DNA of 64,000 nucleotides from Marinobacter sp. Arc7-DN-1. GTDB lineage: Bacteria > Pseudomonadota > Gammaproteobacteria > Pseudomonadales > Oleiphilaceae. Below the pieces are notes generated by a model that made no database searches, was not told the origin of the DNA, and was given only the letters and a program-made list of their open reading frames with translations. Shown here in pieces: positions 25,991 to 36,329 of this stretch; position 1 is the stretch's first letter; every line of letters begins with the position of its first letter. The translations under genes and the position numbers were made by a program. Location: the NCBI RefSeq assembly GCF_003441595.1, contig NZ_CP031848.1, positions 3,596,001 to 3,660,000 on the forward strand. Direction: 5' to 3'.

Positions 25991-27826
25991 TCAGTCGAGT
26001 TTGCTGAGGTCCCGGACGGCGCCCTTGTCGGCACTCGTTGCCAGCAGTGCGTAGGCCTTCAGGGCCGCTGACACTTTCCTGTCCCGCGGCAGTTCCGGCT
26101 TCCACCCTTTTGCATCCCGGGCTTCCCGGCGACGGTCCAGTTCGTGCTGGTCCAGCTCGACGTTGATGGTCCGGTTCGGGATGTCGATCCGGATGACGTC
26201 GCCGTTCTGAATCAGCCCGATCGCACCACCGGCAGCAGCCTCGGGCGAGGCGTGGCCAATGGAAAGGCCGGAGGTGCCGCCAGAGAAACGCCCGTCGGTC
26301 AGCAGCGCGCACTCCTTGCCCAGCCCCCTGGATTTCAGATAACTGGTCGGGTAGAGCATTTCCTGCATCCCAGGGCCGCCACGGGGACCCTCATAGCGGA
26401 TGATTACCACCTCGCCGGGCTTGACGTCATCCGCCAGAATGCCGGCAACCGCCGAATCCTGACTTTCGAATACCCTGGCCTTGCCTTCGAAAACATAGAT
26501 GCTTTCGTCCACGCCCGCGGTTTTGACCACGCAACCGTCCAGAGCGATATTGCCGAAAAGCACCGCGAGCCCGCCCTCTGAACTGTAGGCGTTCTCAACC
26601 GATCGAATACAACCGGATTCCCGGTCGCCGTCCAGGCTTGGCCAGCGGGTGTTCTGGGAAAAAGCGGTCTGGGTCGGAATGCCGGCCGGCCCGGCCTTGT
26701 AGAATTCCACCACTTCCGGCGTCGGGGAGCGCATGATGTCCCAGGTCTGGAGGGCTTCCTTCATAGTCTTGCTGTGCACGGTAGGCAGGTCGGTATTGAT
26801 CAGCCCTCCGCGCTCCAGTTCGCCGAGAATGCCCATGATGCCGCCGGCGCGGTGAACGTCTTCCATATGATACTTGGGTGAGTTCGGCGCCACCTTGCAG
26901 AGCTGGGGAACCCGGCGCGAAAGCTGGTCGATTTCGTTCAGGGTGAACGGAACACCACCTTCCTGGGCGGCTGCCAGCAGGTGAAGTATGGTGTTGGTGG
27001 AGCCGCCCATGGCGATGTCCATGACCATGGCGTTTTCAAAGGCGGCCATGGAGGCAATGCTCAGCGGCAGAACACTGGCGTCGTCTTCCTCGTAATAGCG
27101 GCGCGCATTCGCCACAATCTGTCTGCCGGCTTTCAGGAACAACTGCTCCCGATCTGCGTGGGTGGCCAGCATTGAGCCGTTGCCGGGCAGAGCCAGGCCA
27201 ATCGCCTCGGTGAGGCAGTTCATGGAGTTGGCGGTAAACATACCGGAGCAGGAGCCGCAGGTTGGGCAGGCGCTGCGCTCATACTCCTCCACCTGCTCGT
27301 CGCTGGCATTCGGGTCTGCGGCGATGACCATGGCATCCACCAGGTCCAGCTTGTGTTCGGAAAGCCTGGTCTTACCCGCTTCCATGGGGCCGCCGGAGAC
27401 AAAGACGGTGGGAATGTTCAGACGCATGGCTGCCATCAGCATGCCCGGGGTAATCTTGTCGCAGTTGGAGATGCACACCAGGGCGTCGGCGCAGTGGGCG
27501 TTCACCATGTACTCCACGGAGTCCGCAATGATTTCCCGGGAGGGCAGGGAATACAGCATGCCGTCATGGCCCATGGCAATGCCATCATCCACGGCGATGG
27601 TGTTGAATTCCTTGGCAACACCGCCGGCGGCTTCGATTTCGCGGCACACCAGCTGACCGAGATCCTTGAGGTGCACGTGGCCGGGTACAAACTGGGTGAA
27701 GGAATTGGCAACCGCGATGATGGGCTTGCCGAAATCTTCGTTTTTCATACCGGTGGCGCGCCAAAGGGCGCGGGCGCCGGCCATGTTACGGCCTGCGGTG
27801 GATGTCCGCGAACGATACTGAGGCAT
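25991..27826 (-). CDS. ilvD: Dihydroxy-acid dehydratase
   Basis: A 611-residue Fe-S enzyme of valine, leucine and isoleucine synthesis, converting 2,3-dihydroxy acids to 2-oxo acids. Cluster ligands are visible in [11 protein letters not shown] and [19 protein letters not shown], and the C-terminal part holds [20 protein letters not shown]. Length is normal. The start at 27826 (MPQYRSRTS) is preferred over 27868 because homologues start here and the extension is unlike the family. It shares the downstream terminator with the gene on the other strand. Confidence 0.97.
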   Translation of the reverse strand: MPQYRSRTSTAGRNMAGARALWRATGMKNEDFGKPIIAVANSFTQFVPGHVHLKDLGQLVCREIEAAGGVAKEFNTIAVDDGIAMGHDGMLYSLPSREIIADSVEYMVNAHCADALVCISNCDKITPGMLMAAMRLNIPTVFVSGGPMEAGKTRLSEHKLDLVDAMVIAADPNASDEQVEEYERSACPTCGSCSGMFTANSMNCLTEAIGLALPGNGSMLATHADREQLFLKAGRQIVANARRYYEEDDASVLPLSIASMAAFENAMVMDIAMGGSTNTILHLLAAAQEGGVPFTLNEIDQLSRRVPQLCKVAPNSPKYHMEDVHRAGGIMGILGELERGGLINTDLPTVHSKTMKEALQTWDIMRSPTPEVVEFYKAGPAGIPTQTAFSQNTRWPSLDGDRESGCIRSVENAYSSEGGLAVLFGNIALDGCVVKTAGVDESIYVFEGKARVFESQDSAVAGILADDVKPGEVVIIRYEGPRGGPGMQEMLYPTSYLKSRGLGKECALLTDGRFSGGTSGLSIGHASPEAAAGGAIGLIQNGDVIRIDIPNRTINVELDQHELDRRREARDAKGWKPELPRDRKVSAALKAYALLATSADKGAVRDLSKLD

Positions 27827-27984
27827 GGCGTTCTGGTCTCTCTGTTGTTGCCTGACGACGTTGTGCAAAAAACAGAGGATACCAGATTAGACTCCAGGCG
27901 CATGGTTGTTTTCAGAAGCGCTGTTTACAATAGTTAACAGAGTTGCCAGACATTTTCCGGTTTGAACCGACAAGGAGTATGCCT

Positions 27985-29241
27985 ATGGCTGGCCAGGAAA
28001 GCCTGCCGCTACGTCGCCTTAAAGAGTTTCAGCCGCTTAACCGGCTGACCGATGATCAACTGGTGCTGCTTGCCAGCCGTGCTGAACGAAGGACTCACGG
28101 TCCCGGCCAACGGGTTATTGAGCGTGGCGTCCGGGATGGCCTTGATTTCTTCCTGATTGCAGGCATGGTGGAGCTGGAATCGCTGGATGGTCGCAAGTCG
28201 GTCATTGAAGCGGAGACTGAAAAAGCCCATAACCCCATTGCCCGCCTCCAGCCCCGAATGTACGACGTGACGGCAGTCAAGCCGTGCGAATTTCTGGTGG
28301 TAGAGCAGGAGATACTCAATCAGCTTCTGAGAACGGCGCCGGTAGAGCAGGTTGAGATGGACTCCGGAGAGGGCTCCGATGGTATCGAAAGCGAGGAACA
28401 CCACCTGCTGATGGAGTTCTACTCGGAACTGCGATCGAACCAGGTCAAGCTTCCGAGTGTTCCCGATGTGGCCTGGAAAGTCCGGCGGGCGGTCGATCGC
28501 GAAGAGTCCACGGCGGACCAGGTAGCACTTGCGGTGTCTGCGGATCCGGCCATGGCTGCGAAACTGGTTCGCGCCTGCAACAGTCCCTTGTACCGCGGAT
28601 TCAGTGACGTCCGGAATGTCCGTGAGGCGGTAGTCCGGCTTGGCATGCGGACTACCCGGCAGCTGGTGACGGTGTTCTCCATGCGGGAAGTTTTCAAGAC
28701 CCGCCAGGCTGCGCTGCAGAAAGAAATGGAAAAGCTCTGGCGCCATTCAAGGGAAGTGGCGGCCCTGTGCTGGGTGCTGGCGGACCATGCCACTCGCCTC
28801 AACCCGGAGGAGGCGCTGCTGGCGGGTCTGCTTCATGACATCGGAGTGGTGCCGATATTGGTGCAGGCAGAGCACCACGTGAATCTCTTTGCCGATGAGG
28901 CCAACCTGAACCATGCTGTTAAAGAGTTGAGATCGGACGTGGGCACGGCCGTTCTGGAGAACTGGTCATTCCCGCCAGCGTTCACTGAAGCGGTTCGGCA
29001 TGCCGAAGACTGGGGTTACGAATGCCGTGAATCGGCTCCGCAACTGGTGGATGTGGTCATCGTGGCGCAATTGCACTCGATGATTGGTTCCAGCCAGAAT
29101 GCCGAGTTACCTCCGTTCGACCAAGTGCCGGCATACCGGCGTCTGGGCGAGCTTGAACTCAACGCCTCCCGCAGTTTACAGCTTCTGACGGAGGCCAGGG
29201 CACGGGTAGACGAGGTTCAGCAATTGCTGTCCATCCGATGA
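27985..29241 (+). CDS. HDOD-domain signalling protein with N-terminal cNMP-binding-like domain
   Basis: A 418-residue cytosolic protein. The N-terminal 110 residues resemble a cyclic-nucleotide-binding beta-roll (LTDDQLVLLASRAERRTHGPGQRVIERG). From about residue 150 the HDOD domain follows (KLPSVPDVAWKVRRAV, SADPAMAAKLVRACNSPLY, LLHDIGVVPIL). It belongs to the HD superfamily but is generally non-hydrolytic and used in signal transduction. The ATG at 27985 is chosen because AAGGAG precedes it by 7 bp. Its partners and signal are unknown; it stands alone, divergent from ilvD. Confidence 0.85.
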   Translation: MAGQESLPLRRLKEFQPLNRLTDDQLVLLASRAERRTHGPGQRVIERGVRDGLDFFLIAGMVELESLDGRKSVIEAETEKAHNPIARLQPRMYDVTAVKPCEFLVVEQEILNQLLRTAPVEQVEMDSGEGSDGIESEEHHLLMEFYSELRSNQVKLPSVPDVAWKVRRAVDREESTADQVALAVSADPAMAAKLVRACNSPLYRGFSDVRNVREAVVRLGMRTTRQLVTVFSMREVFKTRQAALQKEMEKLWRHSREVAALCWVLADHATRLNPEEALLAGLLHDIGVVPILVQAEHHVNLFADEANLNHAVKELRSDVGTAVLENWSFPPAFTEAVRHAEDWGYECRESAPQLVDVVIVAQLHSMIGSSQNAELPPFDQVPAYRRLGELELNASRSLQLLTEARARVDEVQQLLSIR

Positions 29242-29293
29242 TTGTCCGGGCTTGGTAAACTGTGGAATCTGCCTTCCAGTGACTGTTGCACTT

Positions 29294-29872
29294 ATGAATG
29301 TACCTCTGTTCCCCCTCAATTCCATCGTCCTGCCCAGGGGGAGGATTCCCCTGCAGCTGTTCGAGCCGCGCTACATCGATATGCTCACCCGCTGCCTGAA
29401 GGAGGACCGGGGCTTCGTGGTTGTGCTGTTGCGGGAAGGTGGGGAAACCGGGCCCACTGCCGCTTTCTATGATATTGGCACCTATGTGCGGATCATTGAT
29501 TTCCAGCAGCTTGAAAACGGACTTCTGGGAATTATCGTTGAGGGGGTGTCGAAGGTGTCGGTGGTCCGCAGCTGGCAGCAGGAAGACGGGCTCAATGTCG
29601 GTGATGTGGAGTGCCTGATCGAAGAGGCGGAAAGCGAGGTGCCCCAGGGTTTTAGCGAGCTGCCTTCGGTGCTCCGGGCGCTGTTCCGGCATCCGGTAAT
29701 CCGGGACCTGAATATGGATATCGACTACGGCGATGCCCGGGATGTGGGCTGGCGCCTGACAGAACTGCTGCCACTGGACAAGCAGGAGAAGCAGAAACTC
29801 GTGGAGTTGCAGGATCCGCTGGAGCGGCTCAGTCGCCTGCAGGGGCTGCTGGAAGCGCTGGAGGAGGGCTAG
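29294..29872 (+). CDS. LON substrate-binding-domain protein
   Basis: A 192-residue cytosolic protein consisting only of the Lon N-terminal (substrate-binding) domain. It opens with PLFPLNSIVLPRGRIPLQLFEPRYIDMLTRC and has the usual GTYVRIIDFQQLENGLLGIIVEG core. There is no AAA+ or protease domain, which is normal for this stand-alone family in proteobacteria; its role is not well defined. The start is ATG 29294. It ends by overlapping the convergent DedA-PAP2 gene by 4 bp. Confidence 0.9.
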   Translation: MNVPLFPLNSIVLPRGRIPLQLFEPRYIDMLTRCLKEDRGFVVVLLREGGETGPTAAFYDIGTYVRIIDFQQLENGLLGIIVEGVSKVSVVRSWQQEDGLNVGDVECLIEEAESEVPQGFSELPSVLRALFRHPVIRDLNMDIDYGDARDVGWRLTELLPLDKQEKQKLVELQDPLERLSRLQGLLEALEEG

Positions 29873-31329
29873 AGTCCGTGGCCAATCGGGCGAAAGTTTG
29901 TGATTGCCTCATCCCAGGAAAGTGAAATGTAGGTTACCGCGAAAAGCAGCCACAACGCCGATGCAACCGCAACAGTCACATCCGGTGCCAGTGGCACCCG
30001 GTCATACCGGCTGTAACTGGCCCTCACCGCCCCGGTTACCGCAAGGCCCAGCAGAAGCCCCCCGATAACATCCGTAAACCAGTGAACCCCCAGGTAAAGC
30101 CGGCTCAGGGCCACAGGCACCAGTGGGAGTGACAGGATGACGTAGGATTGCCAGCGCTTGCGGTTCCGGGTTTCGCCTGCAACAAAGCTGGCCAGCAGGG
30201 TGACCAGAAGGGTGATTCCGGCGGTGTGGCCGCTGGGGAAGGCGCCGGAATCCGGCGGACTCAGGACTTCGTCCGGCCGGGGGACTCCGAGCATGGATTT
30301 CAGGCCCCAGACCAGAAAAACGGTCATCAGGGCGGCAATCAGAACATGAACTGCGGCGGCATAATAGCCTCTGAACAGCAGTGCCACGCAGGCCAGGACT
30401 CCGGCGGCCATCAGAACAGGCGGATCGCCCAGCAGCGTGACGGCAATGAACGGTCCGTCCAGCAGCGGCTGGCGCAGTTGCTCAAACCAGTGCAGGGTCG
30501 CCTGATTAAATCCGTCCAGCAAATGAGTCATCGTGGCCAGTTGGCCCCAGATCAGCAGCAGGGCGGTGGCGCCCAGCGCGAGCATGAAGGAGGCCAGCGG
30601 GAATTCCCCCTCCCGGGCTGGTCGCTGGTTGGTGTAAAGGCGCCAGAAACGGTGAGTGGCCTCGTACTGCCCCATCCACTGTTTCAGCCATTGGTAAAAA
30701 CGACCCTCTTCCCCGAGCCCGAGCTGAAACCGCAAGAGCACGAAATAGACGACGAGCAGCGCCGAAAGGCTGATGCCGGTGACCGCATAAAAGTGAGCTG
30801 GCGGTCGTATGCCGCTGGCCAGGGCGCTGCCCACCAGAAAGCCGGGGAAAATATACACCGGCGCCCAGGCGACCGCCGAGCCGATGTTGAATGCCAGAAA
30901 ACGATGCCATGGCATCATCAGCGCCCCCGCAATCAGAGGGATCACTGGCCGTACCGGCCCCACAAAGCGCCCGATGATGACACTCTTGCCTCCGTGGCGA
31001 CAAAAGAAGCGTTCGCCCTTGTCGATGATCACCGGGTAGCGGCTTAGCGGCCAGGCAGTCGCCAGGCGGCCCTGCATCAGGCGGCCCAGGCCAAAACTCA
31101 CCGTGTCACCAGCGATCGCGCCCAGGCCCGCCCAGAGCAGGGCCTCTGGCAACGGCATCCCGGTCTCACCTGCCAGCAAGGCCACCGCAAACAGGATAGC
31201 GACGCCAGGAACAATGATGCCGGCAATGGCAAGGGATTCGGTGAAGGCTGTGGTAAAAAGAGCCAGTGCCAGCCAGCCTGGATGAATGCTCAACCAGGCC
31301 GACAATTCGTTAAGCCAGGCATTGCTCAT
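29869..31329 (-). CDS. DedA / PAP2-phosphatase fusion membrane protein
   Basis: A 486-residue inner-membrane protein with two halves. Residues about 1-210 are a DedA/SNARE-associated domain (GLGAIAGDTVSFGLGRLM, GRFVGPVRPVIPLIAGALMM), a family that flips lipids or carries undecaprenyl phosphate. Residues about 240-450 are a PAP2 lipid phosphatase with all three signature boxes: KSMLGVPRP, PSGHT and SRLYLGVHWFTD. The fusion suggests dephosphorylation and transport of a lipid carrier such as undecaprenyl pyrophosphate. The start at 31329 overlaps the stop of the upstream GGDEF gene by 4 bp, so it is the last gene of a three-gene operon. Confidence 0.9.
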   Translation of the reverse strand: MSNAWLNELSAWLSIHPGWLALALFTTAFTESLAIAGIIVPGVAILFAVALLAGETGMPLPEALLWAGLGAIAGDTVSFGLGRLMQGRLATAWPLSRYPVIIDKGERFFCRHGGKSVIIGRFVGPVRPVIPLIAGALMMPWHRFLAFNIGSAVAWAPVYIFPGFLVGSALASGIRPPAHFYAVTGISLSALLVVYFVLLRFQLGLGEEGRFYQWLKQWMGQYEATHRFWRLYTNQRPAREGEFPLASFMLALGATALLLIWGQLATMTHLLDGFNQATLHWFEQLRQPLLDGPFIAVTLLGDPPVLMAAGVLACVALLFRGYYAAAVHVLIAALMTVFLVWGLKSMLGVPRPDEVLSPPDSGAFPSGHTAGITLLVTLLASFVAGETRNRKRWQSYVILSLPLVPVALSRLYLGVHWFTDVIGGLLLGLAVTGAVRASYSRYDRVPLAPDVTVAVASALWLLFAVTYISLSWDEAITNFRPIGHGL

Positions 31330-32324
31330 GTTTCGATGGTTTCTCCGGGGCTGAACCAGACTGAATCCGGGCCTCGTTTGCGCGCCTCTTCCATGGCCTG
31401 ATGCGCCCGCTTCCGGAGCATGTCGGTCCGGGTGTCGCCGTTGCCACGGGTGGTGCAACCCAGACTCACTGTTGCTTTCCCGACCACCGGCCAGTGGTGC
31501 TCGGCAATGGTCCGGCGGATACGTTCAGCAATCACCCTCACTCCTTCTTCCGGTGTGAATGGCAGTATCAGGAAAAACTCGGATTCGTTCAGGGTATACA
31601 GGGTGTCGCCGGCACGAATAACACCGAACAGATGCTCGGTCATGTGCCGGAAAAGCCCCTGAACCTGATCCTTGCCGTGCAAGTCGGCAACTTCGTTCGC
31701 GTAATCAATGCTCAGGTCTATCACGGACAGGGGGTGCCCGGTGGCGATTGCCCGGCTGATTTCCTTTTGCAGGGTTTCGTCCAGGAAACGGGAATTGTGC
31801 GCGCCGGTGACCGGATCGATGATGGCGAGATCCTCGGCAGACTGTGCCATGTGATCGTATTGCCAGATGTACAGTGCGGCGACTGAGAGCAGAATGAAGA
31901 GCCCCCCGATGACGGTGATTGCATCTGCCGGAGCCTGCCGCAGGAACAGGATGACCGACATCGGAATCAGCAGCAGAAGCGACAGTGCCACGCCCTGGCG
32001 CAATGGCAGAACCAGTAGGTTCAGTGCGACCAGGGGCATGGCCCAGTGGGAAATGCCAGGCGCATCCAGGGTCAGTAGGGCGGCCAGCATGCCGCTGTTC
32101 AGGCCCGAGAGAATGACCAGGTGGCCCGGAGCTGAAAGCTGGTGCCGGCGGCAGATGACCGTGTAAATGGCGCCGGCCAGCGTCAGGGCTGCCATGCCTG
32201 TGGCCAGGTAAAACAGCTCGTAAAAGCCATACCGGAGATTCTGCATGGCCAGTGTAAAGATAAACAGGCAGGCGATGCTGTAGCCGAAGGCGTGTGTCCA
32301 GGTTCTGAGGCGGGTTTCAGTCAT
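31326..32324 (-). CDS. Membrane protein with degenerate GGDEF domain (I-site kept)
   Basis: A 332-residue protein with about six N-terminal transmembrane helices (to residue 155) and a C-terminal GGDEF-type domain beginning LAIIDPVTGAHNSRFLDE. At the active-site turn the sequence is NESEF instead of GG(D/E)EF, so diguanylate cyclase activity is unlikely. Nine residues before the turn the inhibitory-site motif RxxD is retained (RAGD), which in this family binds c-di-GMP. It may thus be a c-di-GMP receptor. It is the middle gene of an operon with 4-bp overlaps on both sides. Confidence 0.85.
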   Translation of the reverse strand: MTETRLRTWTHAFGYSIACLFIFTLAMQNLRYGFYELFYLATGMAALTLAGAIYTVICRRHQLSAPGHLVILSGLNSGMLAALLTLDAPGISHWAMPLVALNLLVLPLRQGVALSLLLLIPMSVILFLRQAPADAITVIGGLFILLSVAALYIWQYDHMAQSAEDLAIIDPVTGAHNSRFLDETLQKEISRAIATGHPLSVIDLSIDYANEVADLHGKDQVQGLFRHMTEHLFGVIRAGDTLYTLNESEFFLILPFTPEEGVRVIAERIRRTIAEHHWPVVGKATVSLGCTTRGNGDTRTDMLRKRAHQAMEEARKRGPDSVWFSPGETIET

Positions 32325-33337
32325 GAAGCTGGCCCCTGTGCCTGCGGCTGGCTCGGTTGCGCCGGCTGCGACCAGGAGCTGTATGCCTGGCTCCGGTTAC
32401 CCCCCTGTTGTTGGGCCCGGCGCAGGGCGTTGGCCGCACTTTGCTGAAGCGTGTTGGCGTCGTCTCCGATATTGAGCCCGGCAATGCCTGTACTGACTGT
32501 GAGATTCATACCGTGACTGTTCAGCAGTGTTGCCAGCCCCTTGCGAATGGTTTCGCCCCGGGCGATGGCGTCACTGGTGGAAATGCCCGGGAGGATAACC
32601 AGGAGCTGGAGATCAGCCACCCGGTAGTAGGTATCGAAATCCCGTATCTGGGAATGCAGATAGCGGCCGATGCGTGGCAGGATTGAACGGATATCCTCGT
32701 CCGGATCATGATCGCTCAGATGGGTGTCCAGCCCGATCATGATAATGGACATGTCCGTACCTTCCCGTTCGCTGCGCTGGATTTCCTTGTGCAGATCGGC
32801 AGAGAGGTATTCCCGGCTGGCGGCCTGGGTCAGCTCATCGGTCCGGCGCAGTGGCGCCAGTTGCCGGGTTTTGTATTCACGCAGGAAGACGAGCAGGCCA
32901 GACAGCAGTATGGTGAGAAGAAACGCACTGATCATCTGGTGACGGTCTGCCAGGCCGACTGCCCACTGTGTGGCAGCCATGGCCAGAACAACGATGACCA
33001 GGGTAATGAGTGCTGCTGCCGCAGGCGGAACAAGCGCAAAAGCAACGAGAGGGATGGCATACAGCCAGTGGCTCAGAACCCATGGGCCGGTCCAGAAACT
33101 GGTCAGAAGAATCAGCAGGAGAACCAGGAAGAAAGCCTGCTGAACCCGCGGCCAGGGTTGGTTTGCCCGGCTGGGGTGAAATGTTTTGCCCGCAATCACA
33201 ACACCGGCGGCTGCGGCCGCTGCCGCCGCAACCATGGGTTCGCCCAGCGTGGCGCACAGAACCGCAATCGCAATCAGGGCCAGGAAGCCTGCCCGTGACA
33301 ACTTGCTTAACAGGAATTTTTCGGCCATTTGGGCCAT
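32321..33337 (-). CDS. Second membrane protein with degenerate GGDEF domain (I-site kept)
   Basis: A 338-residue protein with several N-terminal membrane helices (including the very alanine-rich AAAAAAAAGVVIAG) and a C-terminal GGDEF-like domain starting PLRRTDELTQAASREYL. The catalytic turn reads ADLQL, so the cyclase site is lost even more completely than in its neighbour. The I-site RxxD is present at the right spacing (RDFD). The start ATG 33337 follows GGAAGGACACC. It leads the operon GGDEF-GGDEF-DedA/PAP2 and is divergent from proA. It looks like an old duplicate of the following gene. Confidence 0.83.
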   Translation of the reverse strand: MAQMAEKFLLSKLSRAGFLALIAIAVLCATLGEPMVAAAAAAAAGVVIAGKTFHPSRANQPWPRVQQAFFLVLLLILLTSFWTGPWVLSHWLYAIPLVAFALVPPAAAALITLVIVVLAMAATQWAVGLADRHQMISAFLLTILLSGLLVFLREYKTRQLAPLRRTDELTQAASREYLSADLHKEIQRSEREGTDMSIIMIGLDTHLSDHDPDEDIRSILPRIGRYLHSQIRDFDTYYRVADLQLLVILPGISTSDAIARGETIRKGLATLLNSHGMNLTVSTGIAGLNIGDDANTLQQSAANALRRAQQQGGNRSQAYSSWSQPAQPSQPQAQGPAS

Positions 33338-33513
33338 GGTGTCCTTCCTTTTCCTCAACTCCCTGAAAAAACTTTCCCGAGGTTTCCGAGTATGGCATAC
33401 CGCAGCGGTATAATATCCGTTTGGGATGCGTACTTGAAACGGGAAAGGTAAAGTTAGGCACTTATTCCGGATTTCGCTTTGAAATAGCGCTTTGGAAACG
33501 AAAAGGTAACTGA

Positions 33514-34770
33514 ATGGATATTGCAGCGTACATGGCTGAGGTGGGGCAGCAGGCCCGCGCAGCGGCAACACAAGTCGCGCGCTCGGCCACCGCCGTTCGT
33601 AATCACGCCCTGATGGCAACGGCAGAGGCCCTTGATGCGGCACGGGAAGAGTTGACTGTGGCTAATGGCAAGGATCTGGAACGGGGCCGGGAAAACGGCC
33701 TCGATGCGGCCATGCTGGACCGGCTTGAGCTTACGCCCACACGGATCGACGCCATGATCGAAGGGCTGAAGCAGGTGGCATCGTTGCCGGACCCCATTGG
33801 CGCCATTACCGATATGGCGTACCGCCCCTCGGGCATTCAGGTCGGCAAGATGCGGGTCCCTCTCGGTGTGATCGGCATAATTTATGAGTCCCGCCCCAAT
33901 GTGACCGTTGAAGCGGCCAGTCTGTGCCTGAAATCCGGAAACGCCACCATTCTCCGGGGTGGTTCCGAATCGATCCATTCCAATCAGGCCATTGCTCGCT
34001 GTCTCGCGGAGGGACTGGCAAGGGCTGGCCTGCCAGAAACAGCCGTACAGGTCATCAAAACAACGGACCGCGCCGCCGTGGGAGAGCTGATCACCATGCC
34101 CGCGTATGTGGATGTCATCGTGCCCAGAGGGGGTAAAGGTCTGATCGAGCGCATCAGCCGGGATGCCAGGGTGCCGGTGATCAAGCATCTCGACGGTGTA
34201 TGCCACGTTTACATCGACAGCCATGCCGATCCGGAGAAGGCACTGAAGGTGGCGGTCAACGCCAAAACCCAGCGGTACGGCACCTGCAACACCATGGAAA
34301 CACTGTTGGTAGACAAGGAAATTGCGGAGGACATTCTGCCGCTTCTGGCACCGGCCTTCGCCGAAAGAGGGGTGGAGCTTCGCGGTTGTGAACAGACCCG
34401 TGCCATTGTTGAAGGTGTTGCCGGGGCGACCGAGGCAGACTGGGAAGCCGAATATCTGGCCCCGGTTCTGGCGGTGCGAGTGGTTGATGGGCTGGATGGC
34501 GCCATTGACCACATCAACCGGTACAGCTCGCAGCACACCGACAGCATCGTCACCGAGAATTACACCCGGGCGCGCCGGTTTATCACCGAGGTGGACTCCA
34601 GTTCGGTGATGGTCAATGCCTCCACACGCTTCGCGGATGGCTTCGAGTATGGCCTGGGCGCGGAGATCGGTATCTCCACTGACAAGATCCATGCCCGTGG
34701 ACCGGTGGGGCTTGAGGGGCTCACGTCCCAGAAGTACGTTGTATTTGGCGACGGGCATATCCGGACCTGA
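33514..34770 (+). CDS. proA: Gamma-glutamyl phosphate reductase
   Basis: A 418-residue cytosolic enzyme for the second step of proline synthesis, reducing gamma-glutamyl phosphate with NADPH. It has the aldehyde-dehydrogenase-like core with [20 protein letters not shown], the nucleotide-binding [10 protein letters not shown] and the catalytic Cys in [16 protein letters not shown], and ends near ALTSQKYV-type residues (EGLTSQKYV). Length is normal. Its stop shares one base with the nadD start (TGATG), so the two are coupled. It begins the long elongation/maintenance operon. Confidence 0.97.
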   Translation: MDIAAYMAEVGQQARAAATQVARSATAVRNHALMATAEALDAAREELTVANGKDLERGRENGLDAAMLDRLELTPTRIDAMIEGLKQVASLPDPIGAITDMAYRPSGIQVGKMRVPLGVIGIIYESRPNVTVEAASLCLKSGNATILRGGSESIHSNQAIARCLAEGLARAGLPETAVQVIKTTDRAAVGELITMPAYVDVIVPRGGKGLIERISRDARVPVIKHLDGVCHVYIDSHADPEKALKVAVNAKTQRYGTCNTMETLLVDKEIAEDILPLLAPAFAERGVELRGCEQTRAIVEGVAGATEADWEAEYLAPVLAVRVVDGLDGAIDHINRYSSQHTDSIVTENYTRARRFITEVDSSSVMVNASTRFADGFEYGLGAEIGISTDKIHARGPVGLEGLTSQKYVVFGDGHIRT

Positions 34771-35426
34771 TGCCCATGCATGTGATTTATGGCGGAACCT
34801 TTGATCCGGTGCACCATGGCCATCTGCGGCTGGCCCTTGAAATCGGTGACCGCCTCGGGGTCGGGGGCGTCAGTCTCGTGCCCTGTCATATTCCGCCGCA
34901 TCGGGGGCAGACCGGTGCGTCTTCAGACCAGCGTCTGGACCTGCTCAGGCTGGCGGTTGCCGGGGAGTCTCAGTTGCGAATTGACGACCGGGAGCTGGTT
35001 CGGGAGGGTGCGTCCTACACTGCCGATACGCTTCGCCAGTTGCGGGCTGAACTTGGCCCGGACGAGCCGCTGGTAATGGTGGTCGGCACGGATGCCTTTG
35101 CCAGCTTCGATCGCTGGCGGCAATGGCAGCAAATCCCGGACCTTGCCCATGTGGTTGTGGTTCGCCGGCCTGGCCCGGCGCTGGACCCGTCGGGCAAGCC
35201 GGCGCAACTGCTGGCGGAGCGGGCTGTGACAGGGCCACAGGTGCTGCATGGCCGTCCCTGTGGCGGGTTTCTTGAGCTGGATCCGCCGCTTCTGGACATC
35301 TCTGCCACGGGAATCCGGGAGCGTATTCGTGACGGCCGTTCGCCCCGTTACCTGGTGCCCGATCCGGTCTGGTGGGAAATTCGCCGCCAGGGGCTTTACG
35401 GCGCATGCCCCGGCGGGAACTTTTAG
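34770..35426 (+). CDS. nadD: Nicotinate-nucleotide adenylyltransferase
   Basis: A 218-residue nucleotidyltransferase making deamido-NAD from nicotinate mononucleotide and ATP. The N-terminal [15 protein letters not shown] carries the HxGH-type motif. Later [12 protein letters not shown] and the C-terminal [10 protein letters not shown] (ISSTxIR family box) are seen. It is translationally coupled to proA and 70 bp ahead of rsfS. A second Met two codons later ([11 protein letters not shown]) is an alternative start. Confidence 0.95.
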   Translation: MPMHVIYGGTFDPVHHGHLRLALEIGDRLGVGGVSLVPCHIPPHRGQTGASSDQRLDLLRLAVAGESQLRIDDRELVREGASYTADTLRQLRAELGPDEPLVMVVGTDAFASFDRWRQWQQIPDLAHVVVVRRPGPALDPSGKPAQLLAERAVTGPQVLHGRPCGGFLELDPPLLDISATGIRERIRDGRSPRYLVPDPVWWEIRRQGLYGACPGGNF

Positions 35427-35496
35427 TGCTACAATCGCGTCTGAATATGACATTTCGGGCGGCCATTCCGGCAAACGCCCGTCCAACAGGGTGATT

Positions 35497-35847
35497 ATGC
35501 AGGCAGAGCAACTGAAAGACCTGGTAGTGAATGCGCTTGAAGATGTGAAAGCACAGGACATCAGCGTGATTGATGTCCGTGACCGGACCAGTGTCACCGA
35601 CTTCATGGTTCTGGCATCAGGAACGTCCAACCGACATGTGAAATCCCTTGCCGATTCCGTGGTTGTTGAAGCCAAAGAGCAGGGCGTTCGCGCGAGCAAC
35701 GTGGAAGGTGCCGGCGTCAGTGACTGGATTCTGGTAGATCTTGGCGATGTGGTTGTCCATGTCATGATGCCTGCCACGCGGGAGTTTTACGATCTGGAGC
35801 GTTTCTGGCGCGATGCTCCGGATCTTGGTGTTGCAGGCAGCGAATAA
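35497..35847 (+). CDS. rsfS: Ribosomal silencing factor RsfS
   Basis: A 116-residue protein that binds L14 on the large subunit and blocks subunit joining when nutrients are scarce. The family core [28 protein letters not shown] and [17 protein letters not shown] is complete. The ATG at 35497 gives the standard length; a long in-frame upstream extension overlaps nadD and is rejected. It is followed after 2 bp by rlmH, as in most proteobacteria. Confidence 0.95.
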   Translation: MQAEQLKDLVVNALEDVKAQDISVIDVRDRTSVTDFMVLASGTSNRHVKSLADSVVVEAKEQGVRASNVEGAGVSDWILVDLGDVVVHVMMPATREFYDLERFWRDAPDLGVAGSE

Positions 35848-35849
35848 TC

Positions 35850-36320
35850 ATGCGGTTACGCCTGGTCTGTGTGGGGCAGAAAATGCCCGACTGGGTCAGT
35901 ACCGGATTCGGAGATTACGCCCGCCGCATGCCGCCGGAGCTGCCCCTGGAACTGGTGGAAATACCCATGGCTCCCCGGGGCAAGAATCCCGACATTCCCA
36001 GGCTGATGCAGCGTGAAAGTGACGCCATTCTCGCAGCGACGGGCCCGAAAGACCGGGTGATTGCGTTGGAAGTTGGTGGGCGGCCCTGGTCGACCGAAAA
36101 ACTGGCCAGTCAGCTTGAAAACTGGCAACAGGATGGCCGGGATGTGAGTTTCCTGGTTGGCGGCCCTGACGGTCTGGCGGAAGACTGCCGGAAACGCGCC
36201 GACCAGCAATGGTCCCTCTCGCCGCTTACCCTGCCTCACCCTCTGGTGCGTATAGTTCTGGCGGAACAACTTTACCGGGCCTGGTCGATCACCCGCAATC
36301 ACCCGTACCACCGGGCTTAG
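35850..36320 (+). CDS. rlmH: 23S rRNA pseudouridine-1915 N3-methyltransferase
   Basis: A 156-residue SPOUT methyltransferase that methylates Psi1915 in 23S rRNA on the assembled ribosome. The C-terminal SAM-binding knot includes [17 protein letters not shown] and the end [20 protein letters not shown] followed by NHPYHRA, all hallmarks of RlmH. Length is exactly typical. It lies 2 bp after rsfS and 9 bp before mrdA in one operon. Confidence 0.97.
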   Translation: MRLRLVCVGQKMPDWVSTGFGDYARRMPPELPLELVEIPMAPRGKNPDIPRLMQRESDAILAATGPKDRVIALEVGGRPWSTEKLASQLENWQQDGRDVSFLVGGPDGLAEDCRKRADQQWSLSPLTLPHPLVRIVLAEQLYRAWSITRNHPYHRA

Positions 36321-36329
36321 GGGGCTACT

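Noticed and set aside
33454..34758. Long minus-strand frame (434 codons) opposite proA.
   Set aside because: proA is complete and conserved; the antisense reading is a composition artefact.
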